A DNA stretch of 11,276 bases. Origin: Caulobacteraceae bacterium (lineage in GTDB: Bacteria > Pseudomonadota > Alphaproteobacteria > Caulobacterales > Caulobacteraceae). The position numbers and the translations under genes are program-made. Below, in pieces: positions 1 through 5,435 of the stretch; positions within the stretch are counted from its first letter, which is position 1, and every line of letters starts with the position of its first letter. The notes beneath the pieces are model-generated. The model did not search any database and was not told where the DNA came from. It worked only from the letters and a program-made list of their open reading frames with translations. The DNA is taken from contig JADZBR010000261.1 of NCBI GenBank assembly GCA_020852035.1, positions 1 through 11,276 of the forward strand, written 5' to 3'.

Positions 1-870
1 GGCCGCCAGGTCGACGATGACCGCGCCGGGGTGCATCGCCTGCACCGTCTCCTCCGGCAGCAGCACCGGCGCGGGCCGGCCGGGGATGAGCGCGGTCGTG
101 ACGATGACATCGGAGCGCGCGGCGCGCTCGCGGATCAGCTCGATCTCGCGGCGGATGTGGTCCTCGGCCAGCTCCTTGGCATAGCCGCCGGTGTCCTGCG
201 CCTCCTCGTGGCCCACGTCCAGTTCGACGAACTTGGCCCCCAGGCTCTCGACCTGCTCCTTGGCGGCGGGGCGCACGTCGGTGGCGGTGACCACCGCGCC
301 AAGGCGCCGGGCCGTGGCGATAGCCTGCAGGCCCGCGACACCCGCCCCCATCACGAAGACCTTGGCGGCAGCCACTGTGCCAGCCGCCGTCATCATCATC
401 GGGAAGCCCTTGCCATAGGCGAAGGCCGCCTCGATCACCGCCCGGTAGCCGGCGAGGTTGGCCTGCGAGGACAGGGCGTCCATCACCTGCGCGCGGGTGA
501 TGCGCGGCACGAACTCCATCGCAAAGGCGCTGGCGCCCCTGGCGGCCAGGGCGTCCACCGCCGCGCGATCCTGGTGCGGATTGAGCAGGGCCACCACCAG
601 GGCGCCCGGCTTCAGGGCGGCGATCTCGTCGGTCTCTGGGGCGCGGACCTTCAGCAGGACGTCGGCGGCCGAAGCCGCGTCCTTGGCCGTCTTGACGATC
701 TTGGCTCCGGCCTCGGCATATTCGGCGTCGGTGCAGGCCGCGCTCACGCCCGCGCCCGCCTCGACGGTGACGGCGAACCCTGACGCGATCAGTTTCTTCA
801 CCGATTCCGGCGTGGCGGCGACGCGGGTCTCACCGGCGCGGCGTTCCTTGGTGACGGCGATCGTGGGCAT
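1..870 (-). CDS. pntA: NAD(P) transhydrogenase subunit alpha (PntA, domain I), 3' end cut off by window edge
   Basis: This is the NAD(H)-binding subunit of the membrane proton-translocating transhydrogenase, which uses the proton gradient to reduce NADP+ with NADH. The first 290 codons are present; the rest (roughly 80-90 residues in the split-subunit alphaproteobacterial form) lies outside. It starts MPTIAVTKERRAGETRVA, the usual PntA/alanine-dehydrogenase-like N terminus. The signature RITRAQ runs at 123-128 and continues through D131 and S134; these appear to match the NADH-contacting Arg/Gln/Asp/Ser of the Rhodospirillum rubrum domain I. The Rossmann glycine motif GAGVAG is at 175-180, followed by an Asp at about 198 where NAD-specific folds bind the ribose. 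The ATG at 870 is the natural family start; a G-rich stretch lies about 13 nt upstream, a weak ribosome site. The small oxidase-subunit gene lies 84 nt upstream on the same strand, so co-transcription is plausible. Confidence 0.95.
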   Translation of the reverse strand, partial: MPTIAVTKERRAGETRVAATPESVKKLIASGFAVTVEAGAGVSAACTDAEYAEAGAKIVKTAKDAASAADVLLKVRAPETDEIAALKPGALVVALLNPHQDRAAVDALAARGASAFAMEFVPRITRAQVMDALSSQANLAGYRAVIEAAFAYGKGFPMMMTAAGTVAAAKVFVMGAGVAGLQAIATARRLGAVVTATDVRPAAKEQVESLGAKFVELDVGHEEAQDTGGYAKELAEDHIRREIELIRERAARSDVIVTTALIPGRPAPVLLPEETVQAMHPGAVIVDLAA

Positions 871-954
871 GCGCGGAATCGTCCCCCCGAGGCGATGCGC
901 TGGGACCTTAGGAACGGCCCTGTGACCTGTCCAGCGCGCGGGGCGCCGCAGGCG

Positions 955-1197
955 TCAGTGCGAGGCGGTCTTCTTGTCGGAGAGCACCAGGGTGCCCAGC
1001 ACGACCAGCACCACCGCGGCGATCGCGCCGGCCAGGAACCCGGCCGGGGTGCAGAACCACAGCACCAGGGCCACCAGCCCGGCGGCCATGTAGAGCGAGG
1101 CCCACTTGGTCAGGCCCATGAACAGATGGAACGTGGACTCCTGCATGGAGATGTCCATCTCGCCGCGGTGATACTCGTGATGCGCCGGGTCGGCCAT
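955..1197 (-). CDS. Small aa3-type cytochrome c oxidase subunit IV-like membrane protein
   Basis: An 80-residue protein of the bacterial aa3-type cytochrome oxidase subunit IV family (COX4_pro_2 type). The conserved N-terminal part, EYHRGEMDIS at 8-17 followed by TFHLFMGLTKW at 22-32, is what I recognise. After it come hydrophobic stretches at about 34-50 and 52-73, then a short charged tail. In Paracoccus the family protein is a small accessory subunit packed against the oxidase in the inner membrane, with no catalytic role known. I chose the ATG at 1197 (MADP) over the in-frame ATG at 1233. AGGGA lies about 9 nt upstream of it, and the family starts close to this point. It sits between the alpha/beta hydrolase (52 nt upstream) and pntA, rather than beside oxidase genes. 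That placement next to transhydrogenase genes is one I recall from other alphaproteobacteria. Confidence 0.85.
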   Translation of the reverse strand: MADPAHHEYHRGEMDISMQESTFHLFMGLTKWASLYMAAGLVALVLWFCTPAGFLAGAIAAVVLVVLGTLVLSDKKTASH

Positions 1198-1249
1198 TTG
1201 GGTGTCCCTGTCGTAAGCGAGGCTCGGATACACCGGGCCGCGCGTCGGC

Positions 1250-2278
1250 TCAAGCCGCCGGCGGCCAGCCGGCCAGAAGGCCGCGGATCGCCGCGATCAG
1301 CGCCAGCGGCTGGTCGACCATCACGTGATGGTGGCTGTCGGGAATCTCGATCTTCAGGATGTCGGCCGGCAGCTGGCTGGGGCCCATGCCGCCGGAGCGG
1401 GTCATGATCGCCGAGTTGGCGCCGTAGATGTGCGCCATCGGCGCGCGCGGCCCCGCGGCGTCCGGCATCCCCTCCATCGCCGAGCGGTCGAGCTTGGCCC
1501 ACATCTGCGGGTCGAACCGCCACGTGTAGCCCACCGACCCGTCCTCGGCCGTCACCTCCTTCAGCGAGCGGCGGGCGATGAAGTCGGCGATGTAGAAGTT
1601 CTCCACCGGCTGTGGCGGCATGAAGCGAAAGCGCGCCAGGGCCGCGGCCAGGGTCGGATAGACCCGGTTCGGCTTGTCGACGGTGGGGATGTTGCGGACC
1701 TGATTTCGCCGCTCCTCCATCATCTTCTTGTATTCCGGCGAGTCCGGCGGCGGGCCGAAGCCGGTGTCCACCAGGATCGCCGCGCGCATCCGCTCCGGAT
1801 AGCGCATGGCCGCGTAGAACACCTGGCCGCCGCCGAAGGAGTGGCCGATGTAGATCGGCTTGCCGGCCTCATAGAGGCCGGCGGCGTGGGCGCATTCGTC
1901 CGCCTCGACCGCGAAATCAGTGAAGGAATAGGTCTCGCGCCAGTCCGAGGCGCCCATGCCGGCCAGGGAGATCGAGGCGACCCGGTAGTCCTTGGCCAGG
2001 ATCGGGGCGATGAAGCTCCACCAGTCCGCATGGGCGCTGTTGCCATGCACCAGGAGGAGCCCCGGCTTGCCGAGCTCGCCCCAGGTCAGCATCTCGATGC
2101 GCCCGCCCTCGATGTCCACCAGGCTGCGCGCCGGCTCGATGGCGATGGCGTCCTTGAACCACTGCGGCGCCTCGGGGGGCTCGCCGCCGAACGCCTTGAG
2201 CGGCGCCTGGACGTTATCGGGCAGTTCGGGTTCGACCGGCGTCGGCCGGTCGTCGTAGGGGGTTTCGGTGTTGCTCAT
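1250..2278 (-). CDS. Alpha/beta-fold hydrolase, substrate unknown
   Basis: A 342-residue alpha/beta hydrolase. The oxyanion-hole region is LLLVHGNSAHADWW (HG at 78-79). The nucleophile elbow is GHSFGG at 145-150 with Ser147. The C-terminal histidine is within SHHHV at 315-319, most likely H317 or H318. The usual acid after strand 7 is not obvious: that segment reads HIYGANSAI (283-291), with Ser289 where Asp is common. Asp171 in ILVDTGF, after strand 6, could serve instead, as in some dehalogenase-like and lipase-like members. The N terminus (1-40) is acidic and proline-rich and looks disordered; no signal peptide is seen, so it is probably cytoplasmic. Its ATG overlaps the stop of the upstream hotdog thioesterase (ATGA), suggesting translational coupling and a shared thioester/ester substrate pathway, which is inference. 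The particular substrate cannot be told from the sequence. Confidence 0.92.
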   Translation of the reverse strand: MSNTETPYDDRPTPVEPELPDNVQAPLKAFGGEPPEAPQWFKDAIAIEPARSLVDIEGGRIEMLTWGELGKPGLLLVHGNSAHADWWSFIAPILAKDYRVASISLAGMGASDWRETYSFTDFAVEADECAHAAGLYEAGKPIYIGHSFGGGQVFYAAMRYPERMRAAILVDTGFGPPPDSPEYKKMMEERRNQVRNIPTVDKPNRVYPTLAAALARFRFMPPQPVENFYIADFIARRSLKEVTAEDGSVGYTWRFDPQMWAKLDRSAMEGMPDAAGPRAPMAHIYGANSAIMTRSGGMGPSQLPADILKIEIPDSHHHVMVDQPLALIAAIRGLLAGWPPAA

Positions 2279-2760
2279 GCCGTCTCTGGAATATCGCCCT
2301 GGAGCTTGCGGCCGCCGAAATGCGGCTGGCGACGGACGACGCCCTTGTAGACCCCGGTGCCGGTCATCAGGAGGCGATCGCCGCACCAGATGCGGCCGCG
2401 CACGGTGTAAATGTCGTCGACTTCGGAAATGATGTCCGATGAGCCCTCCACCCAGTCGCCCATGTGCGCGCCGGACAGGAAGTCGGTGGTCAGCCGCACC
2501 GTCACCCAGCCGACCGAGCGGTTGGACGAGATCACCCTGCCCCACGCCATGTCGGCGAAGCTGGACAGCATGCCGCCGTGGCAGTTGCCCATGCCGTTGG
2601 CGTGATGCTCTTCGACGCGGAAGCCCATGACCTCGCGCCCGTCGGGATGCCGCTTGGAATAGAACGGCCCCACGGTGCGGCCGAAGCCCCGTTGCCAGAG
2701 GTTGATCTCATAGCCTTCGGGGACGACGGCGGCCTGCGAGGGAGTCAGGTCGTCGGACAT
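2275..2760 (-). CDS. PaaI-family hotdog-fold acyl-CoA thioesterase
   Basis: A 161-residue single-hotdog protein. The PaaI-type active-site signature is visible as NCHGGMLSSFADMAWG at 59-74: HGG at 61-63 starts the central helix and Asp70 takes the position of the catalytic acid. The following strands read WVTVRLTTDFLSGAHMGD (85-102), typical of the family. Such enzymes hydrolyse acyl-CoA or aryl-CoA thioesters in the cytoplasm as tetramers; which acyl group is used here is unknown. The ATG at 2760 gives a normal family length, although no good Shine-Dalgarno is seen upstream of it. The stop codon overlaps the start of the alpha/beta hydrolase by 4 nt, so the two are very likely made together. 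The M3 peptidase gene ends 90 nt upstream on the same strand. Confidence 0.9.
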   Translation of the reverse strand: MSDDLTPSQAAVVPEGYEINLWQRGFGRTVGPFYSKRHPDGREVMGFRVEEHHANGMGNCHGGMLSSFADMAWGRVISSNRSVGWVTVRLTTDFLSGAHMGDWVEGSSDIISEVDDIYTVRGRIWCGDRLLMTGTGVYKGVVRRQPHFGGRKLQGDIPETA

Positions 2761-2850
2761 CCGCGCGTGATGAACGCCCGTTCGAGAAAGCGCAAGACCG
2801 TTGCGCCGCCGCCAAGGGTTCGGGCAGGCGCCGTGGCCCGACCGGCCGGC

Positions 2851-4650
2851 TCAGGCGACCAAAGCCTCGAACTCGTCCACCAGCCGCTCCAGTTGCGCCA
2901 CGCCCGCGGCCCAGAACGCCTTCTCCCGCGGGTCCAGCCCGAACGGCGCCAGGGCCTCGACATAGGTCTTCGTCCCACCGGCCGCGAGCAGCGCTTCGTA
3001 GAGCGGCGGAAAGCCTTGCGGGTCCTGGCGCCGCTTCTCCATCAGCGCCCGGACCAGCAGGTCCCCGAAGGCATAGGCGTAGACGTAGAACGGCGAGTGG
3101 ACGAAGTGGCTGACATAGGCCCAGTAGACCTCGTAGCCGGGGTTCAGCCTGATGGCCGGCCCCAGGCTCTCGCCCATCACCTCCAGCCACAGGCCCCCGA
3201 TCTCGCCGACCGAAAGCTCGCCCTTCGCGCGGGCGGCGTGGAAGCGGGTCTCGAAGCGGTGGAAGGCGATCTGGCGCACCACGCTGTTGAGGCCGTCCTC
3301 GATGCGCCCGGCCAGGAGGTCGCGGCGCTCCTCCGGCCGCGCCTGCGCCAGCAGCCGCTCGAACACCAGCCCCTCGCCGAAGATCGAGGCGGTCTCGGCC
3401 AGCGTCAGCGGCGTGTCGGCCAGCAGGGTGCCGAGCGGCGCGGCCAGGGTCTGGTGCACCGCATGGCCGAGCTCGTGCGCCAGGGTCAGCACGTCGCGCC
3501 GCTCGCCCATGTAGTTGAGGAAGACGAACGGGTGCCGGTCGGCGGTCACCGGATGCGAATAGGCGCCCGACTGCTTGCCCGGCCGGGGCCGCGCGTCGAT
3601 CCACGGCTGGTCGAAGAAACCCCGCGCGCCGTTGGCGAACTTGGGCGCCAGGGCGTCGAAGGCGGCCAGCACCTCGCGCTTGGCCTCGTCCCAGGAATAG
3701 AGCCGCGGCGCCGTCGTTCCGAGCGGGGCGTTGCGGTCCCAGTAGTCGAGGCTGCGGCGGCCCATCGCCCTGGCCTTCAGCGCGTAGTAGCGGTGCGACA
3801 GGCGCGGATAGGCCTCCACCACCGCCGCCTCCAGCGCCGCCACCGCCTCGGCGTCGACCTCGTTGGCCAGGTGCCGGCCAGCGGCGGGATCGGGATACTT
3901 GCGCCAGCGGTCCTCGACCGCCTTCTCCTGGGCGATGGTGTTGAGGCTGAGCGCCAGCACCGGGGCAGCGGCCTCCAGCGCCCGGGCGAGCCCCTGCCCC
4001 GCCGCCTTGCGGGCCGCCCCGTCCGGGTCGGAGAGCCGGTTCAGCGCCTCGGGCAGGGTCAGGTGCTCGCGCCCGACCCGGACATCCATCCGCGCCAGGG
4101 TCTCGTCGTAGAGCCGCGTCCAGTTGGCCACCGCCGGCGCGCGGTCGACGAGCAGCCGCTCCAGGTCCGCCGACAGCTCGTGCGGCCGGCCCAGCCGCAC
4201 CCGCCGCAGCCACGGCCGCCAGCGCCCGGCCGCCGGATGCGCCTTCAGCGCGGCCTCCAGCTCGGTGTCCTCCAGCGCGTTGAGCTCCAGGGTGAAGAAC
4301 AGGCTTTCCGCCCCGATCGCCGCGGCGCGCACCCGCAGATCGCCCTCGAACTTGGCCCACGCCGGATCGTCCCTGGCCGTCGAGGCCGCCAGCCCGGCGT
4401 AGGCGCCGACGCCCCAAAGCCTGTTGGTCGCCGCCTCGTAGAGCGCGATCCCCCGGTCGATCAGCGCGCCCAGCTCCGCGGGCTCGCCCCGAGCGGCGAC
4501 GAAGGCGCCCTTCAGCGCCACCAGCTCATCGTTGATCGCCTTGGCGGCGGCGAGATCGGCCTCGATGCGAGGGTCGCTGCGGCCGGCGTAGAGATCGTCC
4601 AGCCGCCATTCGGGCAGGGTTCCGGTCTGGAATTTCACGGGGGCGTTCAT
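2851..4650 (-). CDS. M3B-family zinc metallopeptidase, oligoendopeptidase F-like
   Basis: A 599-residue, full-length M3 zinc peptidase of the oligoendopeptidase F group, which cuts short peptides in the cytoplasm. The zinc site is clear: HELGH at 392-396 provides two His ligands and the catalytic Glu393, and Glu419 in TLAETAS is the third ligand. Downstream, the substrate-binding run HFVHSPFYVYAYAFG (515-529) carries the His/Tyr residues conserved in M3 enzymes. The N-terminal 200 residues form the helical lid domain usual for PepF. I chose the ATG at 4650 (MNAPVKFQ); an in-frame ATG at 4710 would add 20 residues that look non-conserved. No convincing Shine-Dalgarno precedes the start; instead the leader has small overlapping inverted repeats. 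It is divergent from mazE, sharing a 93-nt intergenic region. No signal peptide. Confidence 0.95.
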   Translation of the reverse strand: MNAPVKFQTGTLPEWRLDDLYAGRSDPRIEADLAAAKAINDELVALKGAFVAARGEPAELGALIDRGIALYEAATNRLWGVGAYAGLAASTARDDPAWAKFEGDLRVRAAAIGAESLFFTLELNALEDTELEAALKAHPAAGRWRPWLRRVRLGRPHELSADLERLLVDRAPAVANWTRLYDETLARMDVRVGREHLTLPEALNRLSDPDGAARKAAGQGLARALEAAAPVLALSLNTIAQEKAVEDRWRKYPDPAAGRHLANEVDAEAVAALEAAVVEAYPRLSHRYYALKARAMGRRSLDYWDRNAPLGTTAPRLYSWDEAKREVLAAFDALAPKFANGARGFFDQPWIDARPRPGKQSGAYSHPVTADRHPFVFLNYMGERRDVLTLAHELGHAVHQTLAAPLGTLLADTPLTLAETASIFGEGLVFERLLAQARPEERRDLLAGRIEDGLNSVVRQIAFHRFETRFHAARAKGELSVGEIGGLWLEVMGESLGPAIRLNPGYEVYWAYVSHFVHSPFYVYAYAFGDLLVRALMEKRRQDPQGFPPLYEALLAAGGTKTYVEALAPFGLDPREKAFWAAGVAQLERLVDEFEALVA

Positions 4651-4651
4651 G

Positions 4652-4676
4652 GGCTCGATATGAGCCTGGGAGGCTC
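4652..4676 (-). repeat. Overlapping inverted repeats in the leader just upstream of the peptidase start
   Basis: Three short arms sit next to the ATG at 4650: GGCTC (4652-4656), GAGCCT (4662-4667) and AGGCTC (4671-4676). The middle arm can pair with either neighbour, giving two mutually exclusive 5-6 bp hairpins. One hairpin lies within 2 nt of the start codon. This is seen directly; any regulatory effect is inference and the stems are short. Confidence 0.35.
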
Positions 4677-4691
4677 CACCGGCAATGCGCC

Positions 4692-4720
4692 TTGCAGGCC
4701 CATCGCCCAAAACGTATATT
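4692..4720 (+). promoter_or_regulatory. Candidate promoter of mazEF
   Basis: A sigma-70-like pair: TTGCAG at 4692-4697 and TATATT at 4715-4720, separated by exactly 17 bp. The -10 matches the consensus at 5 of 6 positions and the -35 at 3 of 6. This is one of the few AT-rich spots in the window, and it lies 23 nt upstream of the mazE start codon. Confidence 0.5.
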
Positions 4721-4730
4721 CATTGGATAC
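4714..4730 (+). promoter_or_regulatory. Candidate MazE/MazEF operator dyad over the -10 box
   Basis: GTAT (4714-4717) and ATAC (4727-4730) form a short dyad with a 9-bp centre that covers the proposed -10 box. MazE-type antitoxins repress their own promoter by binding dyads at this position, so autoregulation is a reasonable inference. The arms are only 4 bp, so the assignment is tentative. Confidence 0.35.
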
Positions 4731-4743
4731 ACGGAGAACATCC

Positions 4744-4974
4744 ATGCGCGTGTCCGTCGCCCGCTGGGGCAACAGCCTGGCCGTCCGGCTGCCGCGCGAG
4801 GCGGCGCGGGCGGCGAACCTGGAGGAAGGAGCCACCCTCGACCTGGAGGTGGCGGGCGGCGCGCTCACCCTGCGGCGCAGGCGCTACGACATCGGCGAAC
4901 TGGTCGCCGCCATCAAGGGCGCGCCGCCACCCCTTGAGATGGATGACCCGCCGCGCGGAAGCGAAGCCTGGTGA
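4744..4974 (+). CDS. mazE: MazE-type antitoxin (AbrB/SpoVT fold)
   Basis: A 76-residue antitoxin. Residues 1-47 form the swapped-hairpin AbrB/MazE DNA-binding domain; RWGNSLAVRLP at 7-17 closely matches the E. coli MazE segment RWGNSPAVRIP. The acidic C-terminal tail (about 49-76, YDIGELV through GSEAW) resembles the MazE tail that wraps around MazF and blocks its active site. The ATG at 4744 has GGAG at 4733-4736, 7 nt upstream. The gene overlaps the toxin start by 4 nt (GTGA), the common coupled antitoxin-first order. It sits between a divergent peptidase gene and tacA. Family knowledge: the antitoxin is labile and represses its own operon with the toxin as co-repressor. Confidence 0.93.
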   Translation: MRVSVARWGNSLAVRLPREAARAANLEEGATLDLEVAGGALTLRRRRYDIGELVAAIKGAPPPLEMDDPPRGSEAW

Positions 4975-5312
4975 GCGAGGCCTGGAGCCCCCGGGCCGGC
5001 GAGATCATCTGGCTCGACTTCACGCCCACCGAAGGCAGCGAGCAAAGCGGCCGCCGGCCGGCGCTGGTCGTCTCCGATGACGGCTACAACGCGGCCACCG
5101 GCCGGGCCGTGGTGCTGCCGATCACCGGCCGAACGCGCGGATGGCCGTTTGAAACCGCCCTGCCGCCCCGGTCGGCGGTGCAGGGCGCCGTGCTGGTGGA
5201 TCAGGTCCGCTGCGTCGACTGGCGCGCCCGCTTCGCCAAGCCGGCCGGCGCCGCGCCCGCCGCCGTGCTGGCTGACGCCCGCGGCAAGCTCGCCGCCTTA
5301 ACCCTTGGGTGA
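4971..5312 (+). CDS. mazF: MazF/ChpB-type endoribonuclease toxin
   Basis: A 113-residue MazF. It aligns by eye with E. coli MazF along its whole length: GEIIWLDFTPTEGSEQSGRRP (positions 10-30) against its GDLIWVDFDPTKGSEQAGHRP, and VDQVRCVDWRAR (76-87) against ADQVKSIAWRAR. The catalytic pair Arg29 and Thr52 is present at the same numbering. MazF dimers cut single-stranded mRNA at short motifs; the motif for this protein cannot be deduced here. Translation starts at GTG (4971) inside the end of mazE, so toxin synthesis is coupled to antitoxin synthesis. The stop codon lies within the dyad that precedes tacA. No truncation or missing key residue is seen, so the module is probably active. Confidence 0.93.
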   Translation: MSEAWSPRAGEIIWLDFTPTEGSEQSGRRPALVVSDDGYNAATGRAVVLPITGRTRGWPFETALPPRSAVQGAVLVDQVRCVDWRARFAKPAGAAPAAVLADARGKLAALTLG

Positions 5313-5328
5313 CCAAGCCGGTTAACCG
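5298..5328 (+). promoter_or_regulatory. TTAA-containing dyad upstream of tacA, candidate CtrA-binding region
   Basis: TTAACC (5298-5303) and GGTTAA (5320-5325) are perfect inverted arms. Inside them CTTGG (5304-5308) pairs with CCAAG (5313-5317) around a GTGA loop, leaving a 2-nt bulge, 11 bp in total. The right arm is also part of the 10-bp palindrome CGGTTAACCG (5319-5328). TTAAC is the CtrA half-site, and CtrA activates tacA in C. crescentus as I recall. The spacing does not match the full TTAA-N7-TTAA box, so the assignment is tentative. It could also act as a stem-loop at the end of mazF mRNA; no T run follows. Confidence 0.4.
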
Positions 5329-5377
5329 CGGACTCAGCTCTGCGAAACCCCGCCTTTACCCCGCACCTGTACCAACT

Positions 5378-5401
5378 CGGGCCACAAGAGAGCCGGGCCA
5401 C
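5378..5401 (+). repeat. 8-bp direct repeat in the tacA leader
   Basis: CGGGCCAC occurs at 5378-5385 and again at 5394-5401, 16 bp start to start, within the 58 nt upstream of the tacA start codon. This could be a pair of regulator half-sites or chance in GC-rich DNA. Confidence 0.3.
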
Positions 5402-5435
5402 GAAGTCCGGCGTCCAGTTCAGGTGGTGTGTCCAG

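Noticed and set aside
31..925. Plus-strand open frames opposite pntA
   Set aside because: PntA on the minus strand has the full signature sequence; the plus frames have none.
1198..1233. Upstream in-frame ATG for the oxidase subunit (12 extra residues)
   Set aside because: The shorter start has AGGGA at correct spacing, and the family N terminus begins near MADP.
1325..2350. A 341-codon plus-strand open frame over the alpha/beta hydrolase
   Set aside because: Antisense shadow of a gene with intact catalytic motifs; no recognisable protein.
2708..4417. A 569-codon minus-strand open frame overlapping the peptidase
   Set aside because: Out of frame with the conserved M3 protein; Gly/Arg/Ala-rich shadow without domains.
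4651..4710. Upstream in-frame ATG for the M3 peptidase (20 extra residues)
   Set aside because: The extra residues look like translated leader; MNAPVKFQ gives the usual family length.
2464..4974. An 836-codon open frame on the plus strand
   Set aside because: It lies antisense to the thioesterase and the M3 peptidase, whose motifs (HGG, HELGH) are clear. Its translation is low-complexity Arg/Gly/Pro, typical of a high-GC mirror frame.
5313..5435. Canonical CtrA box (TTAA-N7-TTAA) or sigma-54 promoter upstream of tacA
   Set aside because: The two TTAA sites are 24 bp apart start to start, and no GG-N10-GC element with the usual TGGC/TTGC context was found; only half-sites can be claimed.
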